A stretch of 64,000 nt of DNA from Poecilobothrus nobilitatus (Eukaryota; Arthropoda; Insecta; Diptera; Dolichopodidae): assembly GCA_947095535.1 (NCBI GenBank), contig OX352772.1, forward strand, positions 191,496,125 through 191,560,124, in the 5' to 3' direction. The notes beneath the pieces are model-generated. The model did not search any database, was not told the origin of the DNA, and was given only the letters and a program-made list of their open reading frames with translations. Below are positions 46,159 through 58,399 of this stretch, in pieces; the first letter of the stretch is position 1, and every line of letters starts with the position of its first letter. Made by a program: the position numbers and the translations under genes.

Positions 46159-46739
46159 ATTAAACTATCGATTGGAAATTTGGATTATATACAAATTAAT
46201 AACATTCTAGTGTAACGTTTATAATTATATTTATTCTTTCACTATTCTTATTTTTGCTACAATAACCTATTTTTATGTGGTCTCATGATTTGATTAGATT
46301 TGATTTAACTTTTTGATTGTTTTTTGTTTTAATTTGTTTTTTTGATACTTCTTCTTTTTCTCTTCTTTCTTTTTTTTTTTCTCTCTTTCTATGAAGCTCA
46401 TTAAATAAAATCATTTTGAAATTTATATATTAACTAAATTTTCTAAAATGTAATATCTAGCAAACACTACAAGAACTTGTAGTTTAAGAAACCCCACATG
46501 TCATATCATTTTTATTTTTATTTACATTTGAATTTCTATACTTATGTAAACTATGTATAATTTTTTGTTTAAGATGCATTTGTCTCTAATTATTTTATAT
46601 TTTAATTACAGAATGCTATAAAACTTATTTATCTTAACGTTTTTTTTTTTTTGTGTATAATGTAAACCGGATTATAAAAATATTAAGGTAGTAATATTAA
46701 AATGAAGTAATACATAAATAATAAAAAAATAATAAATTT
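46159..46739 (+). other. LINE 3' UTR and AT-rich flank (copy 1)
   Basis: TGAAGCTCATTAAATAAAAT (46392-46411) contains an AATAAA signal and may mark the LINE's 3' end. Pyrimidine-rich tract at 46345-46388. Present in all four array copies. Confidence 0.5.
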
Positions 46740-47215
46740 TCCTACCTGTCCCTTATAATTCCCATACTTCCCAATTCCAATTTCCCCAATCATCCTTCCC
46801 ACATCCCCAAAACCAAACTGCACATTTGTATTAAAGGTTCCATCCCAAAGTTTGGTTTTAAAAGGGGGTGGTTTAGGTTGGCTAAAGGCCAACACTACCC
46901 TGAGGAACCACGTGCAGTTCCTCATGGTAACTTTTGAGTTTTCTACCAACCCTCGTACAAAACAAAACAAAAAAAAAATAAATAGGTGGATTCATTGTTT
47001 AGTCCCACTCACAGTCCCATCCCAATTTAATTTTTCCGTATACATTTCCTATACTTTCTTATCCATACACCGTAGCCAATATACTGCGTTCACCGGTAAG
47101 GGTTTTATTCCATTATATTGTCTAAAGGGGAGAGGTGGGTTTAGTCAGTAAGAAACTACAAAGGGGAAATTCTTGGTGACTTTGGAAAATGCCCACCTGC
47201 CTTAGGAAAAAAAAT
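46740..47215 (+). repeat. Two related SINE-type tails in tandem (copy 1)
   Basis: The first part (46740-46970) has TCCC-rich text, AGGTTCCATCCCAAAGTTTG, GGGTGGTTTAGGTTGG, an 8-bp perfect stem (TGAGGAAC / GTTCCTCA) and an A-rich end. The second (46985-47215) has CAGTCCCA, CGGTAAGGGTTTTATTCC, GTGGGTTTAGTCAGTAAGAA and TTCTTGGTGACTTTGGAAAA with CCCACC. The parts share layout and the GGTTTAG-type tail, as in a dimeric SINE. Short frames over this region on both strands are artefacts. Confidence 0.65.
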
Positions 47216-47220
47216 GCATT

Positions 47221-47520
47221 TTTCGGCGACTAGATGTTGACATCGGCACTGATGACATATATATTCGGAAACTTGGTGATATTAAGTGCCGTTATATGAT
47301 GACGTCATCTAATACTATTGCTCAAATGCTACTATCGTATTATAACATTACAGAAATAATTTACAGAAATTAGTTAAAAAAATGTATATTATTATACGGA
47401 AATACATATGTATGTGTATGTAGTACAAAATTATGGAATCAAACAAATTTGACTAAAAGAGCTATAACTTCAAAATCATTGGTCCGACTTATACATATAT
47501 GGTTAATATCTTATTATATT
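47221..47520 (+). repeat. Palindrome-bearing dispersed repeat (copy 1)
   Basis: Contains GATGACGTCATC (47310-47321), a perfect palindrome that includes TGACGTCA, preceded by CATATATATTCGGAAACTTG and ATTAAGTGCCGTTATATGAT. Relatives: 38925-39265 (inverted), 12077-12245 (second half, inverted), 55263, 59910 and 61615. Confidence 0.8.
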
Positions 47521-48699
47521 ACTACATAATAAAATTTTCTAACAAAATTTATAATTTCTTAACTTATGATCTTTACCTTTTAGAAATATGGGGTCATAAA
47601 GACAAAAAAAAAATTTATTATTTATTTATTTATTGATTTTTTTTTAAATCAAAACAAAATTATTTTCTTTTATTGAATAAAGCAATGGAAATTTTAACAC
47701 TCTAAGATTGCATTTAACTAATAAATAAAATTAAAATCTAAAGAGTGTGGTTCATGCTAATAATTTTATGATTGTTTTAAATTTTTATAATTTTTATAAT
47801 TTTTTTAAAATCAAAAAATAATAATTTGAATTTAATATTTAGATATGTTAGTAGTAGTACTGTGTATATTAATTTATCAATATCAATATAGGAATACGAT
47901 CGTCTTCTCATTCAAAAAATATTTTTATTAAGAATCTTCTAAGATATTATACATTAGAATATAATGCATTGTCGTTTTACTGCAGGAATTATCTTTGCTC
48001 ATAAAAACAATTAATGTCAACCTGGACGGCAATGCAATGCTACCAGCACCAATACTCATTACTCAATATTATGAAACTTATTATTGTTCTCTTTTTTTTA
48101 ACAAAACAAAATATAAAACAGTTTTTTTCTTTTGTTCATAATAACAATTAATACAAATAAAGAGAAATTAGAGTTAAGAAGGTTGTTTCTTTTTCATATT
48201 TTTCTACTTCATTCTTTGTTAGAATTTACTGTTTAGTAATTTATATTATGCTGTTAATAATATAATATCGTATTGTATGTAGTACATTCTACTGAGTATA
48301 TTATATAGCAGTTGTAACTTGTAGATATGTATTAGGTAGTAGAATTAAAATCGTATCGTTTAAGAATTAAAGACATTTCTGTTTATATTTTTTTACCTCT
48401 TTTCTTTTTAGGATTGGTATTTACAATTTAGTAAGAAATATTGTGCCATTAAATTTTTAAAAATAGGCACGTGAATAACAGCAGCGGCAGGAGCAGAAGG
48501 AGATTCTCTTTTATTATATTATATTAGATTAATATACACATTACTGCTACATATCTAAATATAATTGAATTTTATTAATAATGTAATAATATTTAGATAT
48601 GTATATAGTAGTACTGTGGGTATCAATATACTTAATATCACTTTTTTCATTCATAAAATATTTCTATTAAGAGTATTCTAAGAGTTTATAACAGATTTA
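47521..48699. other. AT-rich part of the array unit (copy 1)
   Basis: An internal direct repeat (ATTTAGATATGTTAGTAGTA, 47840-47950, against 48590-48690) and an inverted repeat (ACATATCTAAATAT, 48550-48563, against ATATTTAGATATGT, 48589-48602). No coding trace. Confidence 0.5.
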
Positions 48700-48855
48700 A
48701 GTTCATTAAGCTTATTTTTCCATTTATTGGTTCACAAAAAACTTTTCGCTTACTTTTTGTAATTTGTGTGTAGACTCGTCAATATTGGATGCTACTGCTA
48801 TTATTGCAGTATCATCAGCAAATGTAGCTACTGTTATATTGTCCAATTATCTGTC
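48700..48855 (-). pseudogene. Jockey RT scrap (copy 1)
   Basis: The minus strand reads NITVATFADDTAIIAVASNI then DESTHKLQKVSEKFF: motif C and the following helix of a Jockey-clade RT. It closely matches the intact LINE at the right edge (VTVATFADDTAILAVGSNID), so it derives from the same family. Only about 50 codons. The same scrap is at 56744-56900. Confidence 0.83.
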
Positions 48856-49310
48856 TAATTGTCTAATTATTGTCTAATTGTCTAATTATTACCCGTTATA
48901 CGACGGGTATAAGTAGAAAAATGTAGCTTTTGTGAGAATGTCCTCAGTTTTATGAACAATTTTGAAGAATTTTGAAAAATTTAGTACTTACATCTTTAAT
49001 TTTTTTTAAATTTTAAATATTTACAGTACCACCTACAGTCTGTTTAAGAAATAAAAATTTATTACCGATAATATAGAACGTTCTGAATTTTTTTTTGTTG
49101 GTTTATGTTTACCGTCCATTCATACATATGTATATTCAAATATACATATGTAGTTATTGCTATTAAAAAATAATAAATATATAACTACATAAGTAATATA
49201 CCCATATATTCATTCATATGTATCTATATTATGCGCTGAATTTCTGATTATTACATTGTTATATTATATGTGACAAGATTTTTAAAAAATTAAGAAAACG
49301 TTACATAGCT
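48856..49310. other. Short GTCTAATTATT tandem and hairpin
   Basis: GTCTAATTATT-type units (48850-48890) are followed by the hairpin TACCCGT-6 nt-ACGGGTA (48890-48911), like the end of the TIR element at 28198. The rest is AT-rich. Confidence 0.5.
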
Positions 49311-49618
49311 AAATTTAAATAAAAATATTATTGCAATTTCATAATGTTCTTTATTTCCACTTAAAAGTGCGACCCTTTAAAAACTTTGATTAATACATTG
49401 CCTTGTTTTTTCTTTCTTGTCGTAGCATAACATTTTAATATTTCTTTTTTTCATTCTGTTATGTAAATTTAAATAAAAATATTATTGCAATTTCATAATG
49501 TTCTTTATTTCCACTTAAAAGTGCGACCCTTTAAAAACTTTGATTAATACATTGCCTTGTTTTTTCTTTCTTGTCGTAGCATAACATTTTAATATTTCTT
49601 TTTTTCATTCTGTTATGT
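49311..49618 (+). repeat. 154-bp tandem duplication, only in copy 1
   Basis: AAATTTAAATAAAAATATTA at 49311 recurs at 49465, with almost identical text in between (TTCTTTATTTCCACTTAAAA, CTTGTCGTAGCATAACATTT). Copy 2 has a single unit (57350-57505), so this arose after the 8 kb duplication or was lost from copy 2. Confidence 0.9.
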
Positions 49619-49808
49619 AAATATAAGATATATGTTTCTTTCTTTGCATAACATTTTAATATTTATTTTTTTCTATCTGTTAAGTAGGAAAATATCAGCC
49701 GTATGTTCTTTTCTTTTCATAGCATAACATTTTAATATTGTTTTTTTCTATCTGTTACGAACGAAAATATCAGATGTACGTTTCTTTCTTTTCATAGCAT
49801 AAAATTTT

Positions 49809-50005
49809 GATGTACCTTCAATTGAAGGGTCTTGGGTTCAAAAAACCCCGGTCAGATGATAAATAAAAAATATGTAGTACTTTTATATCGTAATAATGTA
49901 TATCGTATAATTAATAGTAGTAATAATAATAATAATAATATTATTAATAATAATAGTAATAATAACAGTAATTATATTATAATAATGATAATAATGGTAA
50001 TAATA

Positions 50006-50059
<54 letters not shown>

Positions 50060-50433
50060 GTAATAGTAATAATAACAATAATTATAATAATAATAATAGT
50101 AATAATAATAATAGCTACTACAGTCGAGCTATCTTTGGTTATATCATGCAAGTAAGGTATTATATACTGCTGCACGTTGTAATCCACTGATGACGCTGAC
50201 TCTGTAGTAAAATAATAATAATATTAATAAGAATACTAATACCAATAATAGTAACCGCTACAGTGACAGTGGGGGTTGCCTTCAATAATTACCTCATGAA
50301 GTAATATACTACTACTACTACATGTTGTAACTGTTGTGACGGCTTTAGTCACTGTTAGCAAAAATAGTAATAATAATAGGCGGATTCATTGTTCCTTACA
50401 GTCCCACTCCCAATTCAATGTTTCCGTATCCAA
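49809..50433 (+). mobile_element. SINE copy, 5'-truncated (copy 1), cut by the unit junction
   Basis: Starts in the second half of the tRNA-like head (GGGTCTTGGGTTCAA then a 4-base A insertion and CCCCGGTCAG), so only the B box remains. AAT microsatellite at 49915-50115, then ATCTTTGGTTATATCATGCA and CAGTCCCACTCCCAATTCAA. It stops at the junction with copy 2 at 50433. Confidence 0.87.
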
Positions 50434-51075
50434 GCTGAGTATCGAGTTAAACCAAAAATTAACTTGGTCAAATCACATTTTTGGTATAGCTAAAGATGCA
50501 ACTGCAGGTGCAGCAATTGTTTAAGATTTTTGTACCGCTGCAAAACCTTCTTTTCTGCATGTGATCTTCTTAATATCTATAAAACGTACATTCGGCCGAA
50601 AATGAAGTATAATGCACACATTTGGGCTGCAGGCCCTCAAACAGCGCTGGGTTATCTAGATAATGTACAAAACAGAGCTATTCGTCTTATCAAAGACCCC
50701 AGTGTAACTTCAATGCTCACTCCACTGAGCTATTGCCGTACAGTTGGGTCACTGACCTTGTTTTAAAGATATCTTGTAGGGATTAACACCTGTTCCAAAG
50801 AAATAAAATAGTTAATGCCTCCACTCAAAGTTTTCTAACGAGAAACAAGGAGTGCAATAGAAGCTCATACCTATCATGCATAGTTATCAAGATGGCGAAA
50901 TACACCTTATGGAAATTCGTTTGTTATGCGCATGTCCCGTTTGTGGAACTATATACCATCACATGTGTTCCCTAAAGTTTCTAATTCATATGTGTACGAT
51001 TTACTTAAGTTTAAGGAGAACATCAACATCTTTCTTCAAAATATTTATTATTTCTCCAAATGCATGCAAAAAGAA
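50434..51075 (+). pseudogene. C-terminal part of the 40.4 kb LINE ORF2 (copy 2)
   Basis: Begins at the duplication junction inside SIELNQKLTWSNHIF and contains KTYIRPKMKYNAHIWAAGPQ and the SRLWNYIPSHVFP C-terminus. The rest of this LINE is absent, unlike at copy 1. One visible substitution changes SYRRT to SYCRT. Confidence 0.88.
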
Positions 51076-51086
51076 TAAGAAGAAAA

Positions 51087-51622
51087 AATAGAGTTAATAG
51101 AAAAAGTAAAATTTTTGGAGAAAAAAATTAATTTGTATGAGCAAAAGCAAAGAGAGAAAATGGTTGATATTGTTGGTATACCAAATATTAAAAACAATAA
51201 TTATTTAATGTAGGTTTGAGTGTGAATATTGTAGCTAATGATATTGATAGATGTTATGTTATGAAGGTTCTAAAAATTCTATTTCTAATAATTCAGATAT
51301 AAATATAAAAGAAATTGTATGTGTTAATTTTGTATCTTTAAATAAAAAAATTAGTGTTATGAATGGTAAAAGTAAAGGAAAGGAGGTTTTGAATACAAAA
51401 TTATATATTGATCAGGCAATACCCAAAAACATTTACATAAATGATAGTCTGACACCTTATTATAATGCTTTATTATCAGAAGCTAAAAAGGTAAAAGAGG
51501 AAAAGAAGTTTAAATTTCTGTGGTTCTAGAATTCAACTATTTTGCTAAACAAAAAAGAAGGTGATGTTATTAACAAGATATTTTCTTTTGAGGACCTAGA
51601 TGAAGTAAAATGTAATTCTTAA
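51087..51622 (+). pseudogene. CR1-like ORF1 with FP25K-like domain (copy 2)
   Basis: Same breaks as copy 1. Small changes: PYYNALLSEAKK instead of PYNNALLLEAKK. The shared stops show that the decay preceded the 8 kb duplication. Confidence 0.75.
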
Positions 51623-51654
51623 TTTTGTGATATTTAGTTATTATTTATAAATTT

Positions 51655-54200
51655 ATGAGTTCAAAATTTGATTTTAATATTGATCCTCAGGAATATATTG
51701 TTGATAACATAACCTTAAATAGTTTCAGGAATTGTGAAAACATTTTTAAAGGACAATCAAATTATCTTTTAATTCTTCATCAGAATATGAAGAGTCCATG
51801 TAGAAACTTTAATATGTTGGTGGTTCATTTAGAAAGTTTTATTAAGAAACCTGATATAATTGTGGTGTCTGAAATATGGATATATAGTTATGAAATTAAT
51901 AATTACAAATTACATGACTATGACTTCTATACATGCTGCAATAATTCCTATAATAGTGGCGTGGGAATTTTTGTAAAAAATAATATTACCTGTAGGATTG
52001 AACATGTTGATATGGTGAGTGCTGATACTGTAAAAGTTAATTGTAGTGTAAATAATTTAAATTTTGTTATATTTCGAATTTATAGACTATTTGATAGAAA
52101 CTTTAGTAAAGATGTTTTTTGACATGAATTAGGTAATATTATACATAATGAGAAAAGTGGTACACTAGTTTTGTTAGGCGATATGAATATAGATCTTTTG
52201 GAAAGTCGTAATGATGTAGATAAGTATTTGCTTACTTTGGCTTCAAATGGGCTAACTAGTGTAATTAATGAAATAACACGCTCTATATCTGAGTTGACCA
52301 GTTTATTTAAAATCTAATGCGTCTGATGCTTTTGATATTTTTTTAAATATATTAACTAAACATATTACAAATAGTACTAATCATGTTTGAACGTCAGAAA
52401 AAATATTTAAAAGACTAAAACTGTGGATTTCAAAAAACTTATAAAAGTTAAAAAGAAAAATAAAATTCGTAAAAAATGTGTACAGCATCCTAATAATAGA
52501 AGACTTTAGAACTATTATGTTAAGTTATGTAATAAGCTCAAAAGAGTTATAGATAAGAAATAATATTGGACCTAGCACTGAGCCCTGAGGAACTCCCACA
52601 CATATATTACTTGGACGACAAAATATATTCCCTAAATTTACTTTTTGTAACCTGCAACTTAAATAAAACGAAAACCAGTCATAAATAACTAGTGAGAGTT
52701 ATTTTCGTAATTTCATAAATATAGGGGAAACATCAAAGGGGAATGGAAAGTTATTTATAAAAATAAATATAATTTTAAATAAAACTTCAGAGAATAATAA
52801 GAATATTGAGTTGAATATAAATAACTCCATTATTGCAGAACAATATAAAGTTGCTAACATTTTTAATAAACATTTTATTGAAATCCCAAAAAATTTATTT
52901 CAACTGAACTCTACATGCATATGCTGTTCATGTATTGAACATGGAATTACTAATGATAAGTTTCAATCGAATAGTTTTTTTTTCCATCAAATTACAGCTG
53001 AAGAGCTGATTAAAACTATAAAAACACTTAGAAATTATAATTCTTGTTCTAGTGATGGTGTGTCTATCTTATTTCTCCAAAAAATAGAACATAAGATTGT
53101 AAATGTACTGGAATATATATTTAATTTCAGTGTTTACTCTGGAATTTTTCCTTCTGCACTTAAAATAGCTGTTATACCCCTGTTTAGGAAAGGAGTTGCT
53201 AGAGATGTAAACAATTACCGGCCAATCTCCATTTTATCATCTTCTTCAAAAATCTTTGAAAAGGTTATTAAGAAAAGAATATTATTTTTTCTTTTATTAT
53301 TATTTCTTCTATTATTGTTATTTTTTCTTTTATTATTGTTTTATTCGTGGCTTTATTTATGACTGGTTTTCGTCTTATTTAAGTTGCAGGTTGCAAAAAG
53401 TAAAATTAAGGAATATATTTAGTCGTCCAAGTAATATATGTGTGGGAGTTCCTCAGGGCTCAGTGCTAGGTTAAATATTATTTCTCGATCTCGATCTCAT
53501 AGCAGACATAAATCATGATTTAGATATTTTAAATAAATGGTTTTATAATCACAAATTGGTTATTAGCAATAAAACAAAAGATATGATAAAATAATTAATT
53601 AAAATAAATAGTTCCACATTAGTTGCAAATGATATTGTGTATCACTCTGTACATTGTAATACGCTAACGAAATTTAGTGTTAACTCTCCTGATATAATTC
53701 ATGATGAAATATTTTATAATGGAGGTATATGTTCAAATGAGTGTTTTACAGTTGAGGAAGTTGCTACTTTCAAATATTTAGGTATCTTTATTGATAACAA
53801 ACTTAAATGGCTAGAGCAAACTTTACCTCTTAAAAAATACCTGTTAGCAACTGCTAAAAATATGTTTCAGCTAAGCCGACTGTATTGAGATGAAACCCTT
53901 AAAATATTTTATTATGGATTGGTGCAATCTCAATTGCAATATGGATTAACAGTATGGGGCGGAACTTATATGAATAAAATCAAACCATTATTGGTTGCTG
54001 AAAAACATATAATTAGAATTATTTGCAAAAAAACTCGTAGTCATAGCAGCTTAGAATTATTTAGAAGGCTAAAGATTAATGTTCTTAGGTTTAGAACAAC
54101 CTTTTACAAACATTTGTACAGTACCGTAGCACCTAAACTATTTAATGTTCTTCCTGAAGTCATAAGATCTATTAATGTTTACTCCAATGTTATTAAATAG
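51655..54200 (+). pseudogene. CR1-like ORF2 (copy 2)
   Basis: All five open pieces (51655-52122, 52811-53362, 53256-53474, 53637-53888, 53919-54200) match copy 1 in sequence as far as I can read, including the T-rich replacement of the RT palm (53280-53342), the 132-bp thumb deletion and the inverted arm (52557-52688). Dead for the same reasons. Confidence 0.87.
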
Positions 54201-54781
54201 ATTAAACTATCGATTGGAAATTTGGATTATATACAAATTAATAACATTCTAGTGTAACGTTTATAATTATATTTATTCTTTCACTATTCTTATTTTTGCT
54301 ACAATAACCTATTTTTATGTGGTCTCATGATTTGATTAGATTTGATTTAACTTTTTGATTGTTTTTTGTTTTAATTTGTTTTTTTGATACTTTTTCTTTT
54401 TCTCTTCTTTCTTTTTTTTTTTCTCTCTTTCTATGAAGCTCATTAAATAAAATCATTTTGAAAATTATATATTAACTAAATTTTCTAAAATGTAATATCT
54501 AGCAAACACTACAAGAACTTGTAGTTTAAGAAACCCCACATGTCATATCATTTTTATTTTTATTTACATTTGAATTTCTATACTTATGTAAACTATGTAT
54601 AATTTTTTGTTTAAGATGCATTTGTCTCTAATTATTTTATATTTTAATTACAGAATGCTATAAAACTTATTTATCTTAACGTTTTTTTTTTTTTGTGTAT
54701 AATGTAAACCGGATTATAAAAATATTAAGGTAGTAAGATTAAAATGAAGTAATACATAAATAATAAAAAAATAATAAATTT

Positions 54782-55562
54782 TCCTACCTGTCCCTTATAA
54801 TTCCCATACTTCCCAACTCCAATTTCCCCAATCATCCTTCCCACATCCCCAAAACCAAACTGCACATTTGTATTAAAGGTTCCATCCCAAAGTTTGGTTT
54901 TAAAAGGGGGTGGTTTAGGTTGGCTAAAGGCCAACACTACCCTGAGGAACCACGTGCAGTTCCTCATGGTAACTTTTGAGTTTTCTACCAACCCTCGTAC
55001 AAAACAAAACAAAAAAAAAATAAATAGGTGGATTCATTGTTTAGTCCCACTCACAGTCCCATCCCAATTTAATTTTTCCGTATACATTTCCTATACTTTC
55101 TTATCCATACACCGTAGCCAATATACTGCGTTCACCGGTAAGGGTTTTATTCCATTATATTGTCTAAAGGGGAGAGGTGGGTTTAGTCAGTAAGAAACTA
55201 CAAAGGGGAAATTCTTGGTGACTTTGGAAAATGCCCACCTGCCTTAGGAAAAAAAATGCATTTTTCGGCGACTAGATGTTGACATCGGCACTGATGACAT
55301 ATATATTCGGAAACTTGGTGATATTAAGTGCCGTTATATGATGACGTCATCTAATACTATTGCTCAAATGCTACTATCGTATTATAACATTACAGAAATA
55401 ATTTACAGAAATTAGTTAAAAAAATGTATATTATTATACGGAAATACATATGTATGTGTATGTAGTACAAAATTATGGAATCAAACAAATTTGACTAAAA
55501 GAGCTATAACTTCAAAATCATTGGTCCGACTTATACATATATGGTTAATATCTTATTATATT
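54782..55562 (+). repeat. SINE-type tandem tails and palindromic repeat (copy 2)
   Basis: Same as 46740-47520, with single-base changes such as CCAACTCC for CCAATTCC. GATGACGTCATC is at 55352-55363. Confidence 0.8.
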
Positions 55563-56743
55563 ACTACATAATAAAATTTTCTAACAAAATTTATAATTTC
55601 TTAACTTATGATCTTTACCTTTTAGAAATATGGGGTCATAAAGACAAAAAAAAAATTTATTATTTATTTATTTATTGATTTTTTTTTAAATCAAAACAAA
55701 ATTATTTTCTTTTATTGAATAAAGCAATGGAAATTTTGACACTCTAAGATTGCATTTAACTAATAAATAAAATTAAAATCTAAAGAGTGTGGTTCATGCT
55801 AATAATTTTATGATTATTTTAAATTTTTATAATTTTTATAATTTTTTTAAAATCAAAAAATAATAATTTGAATTTAATATTTAGATATGTTAGTAGTAGT
55901 ACTGTGTATATTAATTTATCAATATCAATATAGGAATACGATCGTCTTCTCATTCAAAAAATATTTTTATTAAGAATCTTCTAAGTTATTATACATTAGA
56001 ATATAATGCATTGTCGTTTTACTGCAGGAATTATCTTTGCTCATAAAAACAATTAATGTCAACCTGGACGGCAATGCAATGCTACCAGCACCAATACTCA
56101 TTACTCAATATTATGAAACTTATTATTGTTCTCTTTTTTTTAACAAAACAAAATATAAAACAGTTTTTTTCTTTTGTTCATAATAATAATTAATACAAAT
56201 AAAGAGAAATTAGAGTTAAGAAGGTTGTTTCTTTTTCATATTTTTCTACTTCATTCTTTGTTAGAATTTACTGTTTAGTAATTTATATTATGCTGTTAAT
56301 AATATAATATCGTATTGTATGTAGTACATTCTACTGAGTATATTATATAGCAGTTGTAACTTGTAGATATGTATTAGGTAGTAGAATTAAAATCGTATCG
56401 TTTAAGAATTAAAGACATTTCTGTTTATATTTGTTTACCTCTTTTCTTTTTAGGATTGGTATTTACAATTTAGTAAGAAATATTGTGCCATTAAATTTTT
56501 AAAAATAGGCACGTGAATAACAGCAGCGGCAGGAGCATAAGGAGATTCTCTTTTATTATATTATATTAGATTAATATACACATTACTACTACATATCTAA
56601 ATATAATTGAATTTTATTAATAATGTAATAATATTTAGATATGTATATAGTAGTACTGTGGGTATCAATATACGATACTTTTTTCATTCATAAAATATTT
56701 CTATTAAGAGTATTCTAAGAGTTTATAACAGATTTAAGTTCAT

Positions 56744-56900
56744 TAAGCTTATTTTTCCATTTATTGGTTCACAAACAACTTTTCGCTTACTTTTTGTAAT
56801 TTGTGTGTAGACTCGTCAATATTGGATGCTACTGCTATTATTGCAGTATCGTCAGCAAATGTAGCTACTGTTATATTGTCCAATTATCTGTCTAATTGTC
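56744..56900 (-). pseudogene. Jockey RT scrap (copy 2)
   Basis: Same motif-C scrap as 48700-48855; here GCAGTATCGTCAGC matches the right-edge LINE more closely than copy 1 does. Confidence 0.8.
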
Positions 56901-57699
56901 TAATTATTGTCTAATTGTCTAATTATTACCCGTTATACGACGGGTATAAGTAGAAAAATGTAGCTTTTGTGAGAATGTCCTCAGTTTTATGAACAATTTT
57001 GAAGAATTTTGAAAAATTTAGTACCTACATCTTTAATTTTTTTTAAATTTTAAATATTTACAGTACCACCTACAGTCTGTTTAAGAAATAAAAATTTATT
57101 ACCGATAATATAGAACGTTCTGAATTTTTTTTTTGTTGGTTTATGTTTACCGTTCATTCATACATATGTATATTCAAATATACATATGTAGTTATTGCTA
57201 TTAAAAAATAATAAATATATAACTACATAAGTAATATACCCATATATTCATTCATATGTATCTATATTATGCGCTGAACTTCTGATTATTACATTGTTAT
57301 ATTATATGTGACAAGATTTTTAAAAAATTAAGAAAACGTTACATAGCTAAATTTAAATAAAAATATTATTGCAATTTCATAATGTTCTTTATTTCCACTT
57401 AAAAGTGCGACCCTTTAAAAACTTTGATTTATACACTGCCTTGTTTTTTCTTTCTTGTCGTAGCATAACATTTTAATATTTCTTTTTTTCATTCTGTTAT
57501 GTACCTATGTAAATATAAGATATATGTTTCTTTCTTTGCATAACATTTTAATATTTATTTTTTTCTATCTGTTAAGTAAGAAAATATCAGCCGTATGTTC
57601 TTTTCTTTTCATAGCATAACATTTTAATATTGTTTTTTTCTATCTGTTACGTACGAAAATATCAGATGTACGTTTCTTTCTTTTCATAGCATAAAATTT

Positions 57700-57914
57700 T
57701 GATGTACCTTCAATTGAAGGGTCTTGGGTTCAAACCCCGGTCAGATGATAAATAAAAAATATGTAGTACTTTTATATCGTAATAATGTATATCGTATAAT
57801 TAATAGTAGTAATAATAATAATAATAATAATAACAGTAATAAGTAATAATAACAGTAATAAGTAGTAATAATAACAGTAATTATATTATAATAATGATAA
57901 TAATGGTAATAATA

Positions 57915-57977
<63 letters not shown>

Positions 57978-58385
57978 GTAATAGTAATAATAACAATAAT
58001 TATAATAATAATAATAGTAATAATAATAATAGCTACTACAGTCGAGCTATCTTTGGTTATATCATGCAAGTAAGGTATTATATACTGCTGCACGTTGTAA
58101 TCCACTGATGACGCTGACTCTGTAGTAAAATAATAATAATATTAATAAAAATACTAATACCAATAATAGTAACCGCTACAGTGACAGTGGGGGTTGCCTT
58201 CAATAATTACCTCATGAAGTAATATACTACTACTACTACATGTTGTAACTGTTGTGACGGCTTTAGTCACTGTTAGCAAAAATAGTAATAATAATAGGCG
58301 GATTCATTGTTCCTTACAGTCCCACTCCCAATTCAATGTTTCCGTATCCATTTCCTAGCATTTCCTATCCCTACTCCTTAGCCAA
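57700..58385 (+). mobile_element. SINE copy (copy 2), head half-truncated
   Basis: GGGTCTTGGGTTCAAACCCC without the A insertion of copy 1. The microsatellite differs in length, with extra AATAAC units at 57820-57880. It continues through CAGTCCCACTCCCAATTCAA to GCCAATATAC (58385), where it is cut by the start of copy 3. The tail is missing. Confidence 0.87.
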
Positions 58386-58399
58386 TATACAACGGGTAG

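Larger units (their letters stand above)
42392..50433 (+). repeat. Tandem segmental unit, copy 1 (8042 bp)
   Basis: GCTGAGTATCGAGTT at 42392 recurs at 50434, and landmark positions keep the same 8042-bp offset through at least 46852/54894. By eye the two copies differ at only scattered bases and a few small indels. The unit holds the LINE C-terminus, a complete set of CR1-like ORF pieces, SINE tails, palindromic repeat, a Jockey scrap, a 154-bp tandem and a SINE. The left end lies inside the 40.4 kb LINE, the right end inside a SINE. Confidence 0.95.
50434..58350 (+). repeat. Tandem segmental unit, copy 2 (about 7917 bp)
   Basis: Second head-to-tail copy, starting at the LINE fragment and ending in the SINE. 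Offset to copy 1 is 8042 for the first 7 kb, dropping to 7892 near the end because the 154-bp tandem is single here, plus small indels. The SINE continues past the equivalent of the junction (CATTTCCTAGC), so this copy shows the original right flank. Confidence 0.95.

Noticed and set aside
46683..47151. Frames of 95 and 99 codons repeated in both array copies
   Set aside because: They lie on SINE-type tails, overlap on opposite strands, and repeat only because the DNA is duplicated.
49832..50187. Frames of 71-107 codons on both strands (also 25523-25786 and 57881-58105)
   Set aside because: SINE body plus AAT array; no start context or family motif, and the Ile/Asn runs come from the repeat.
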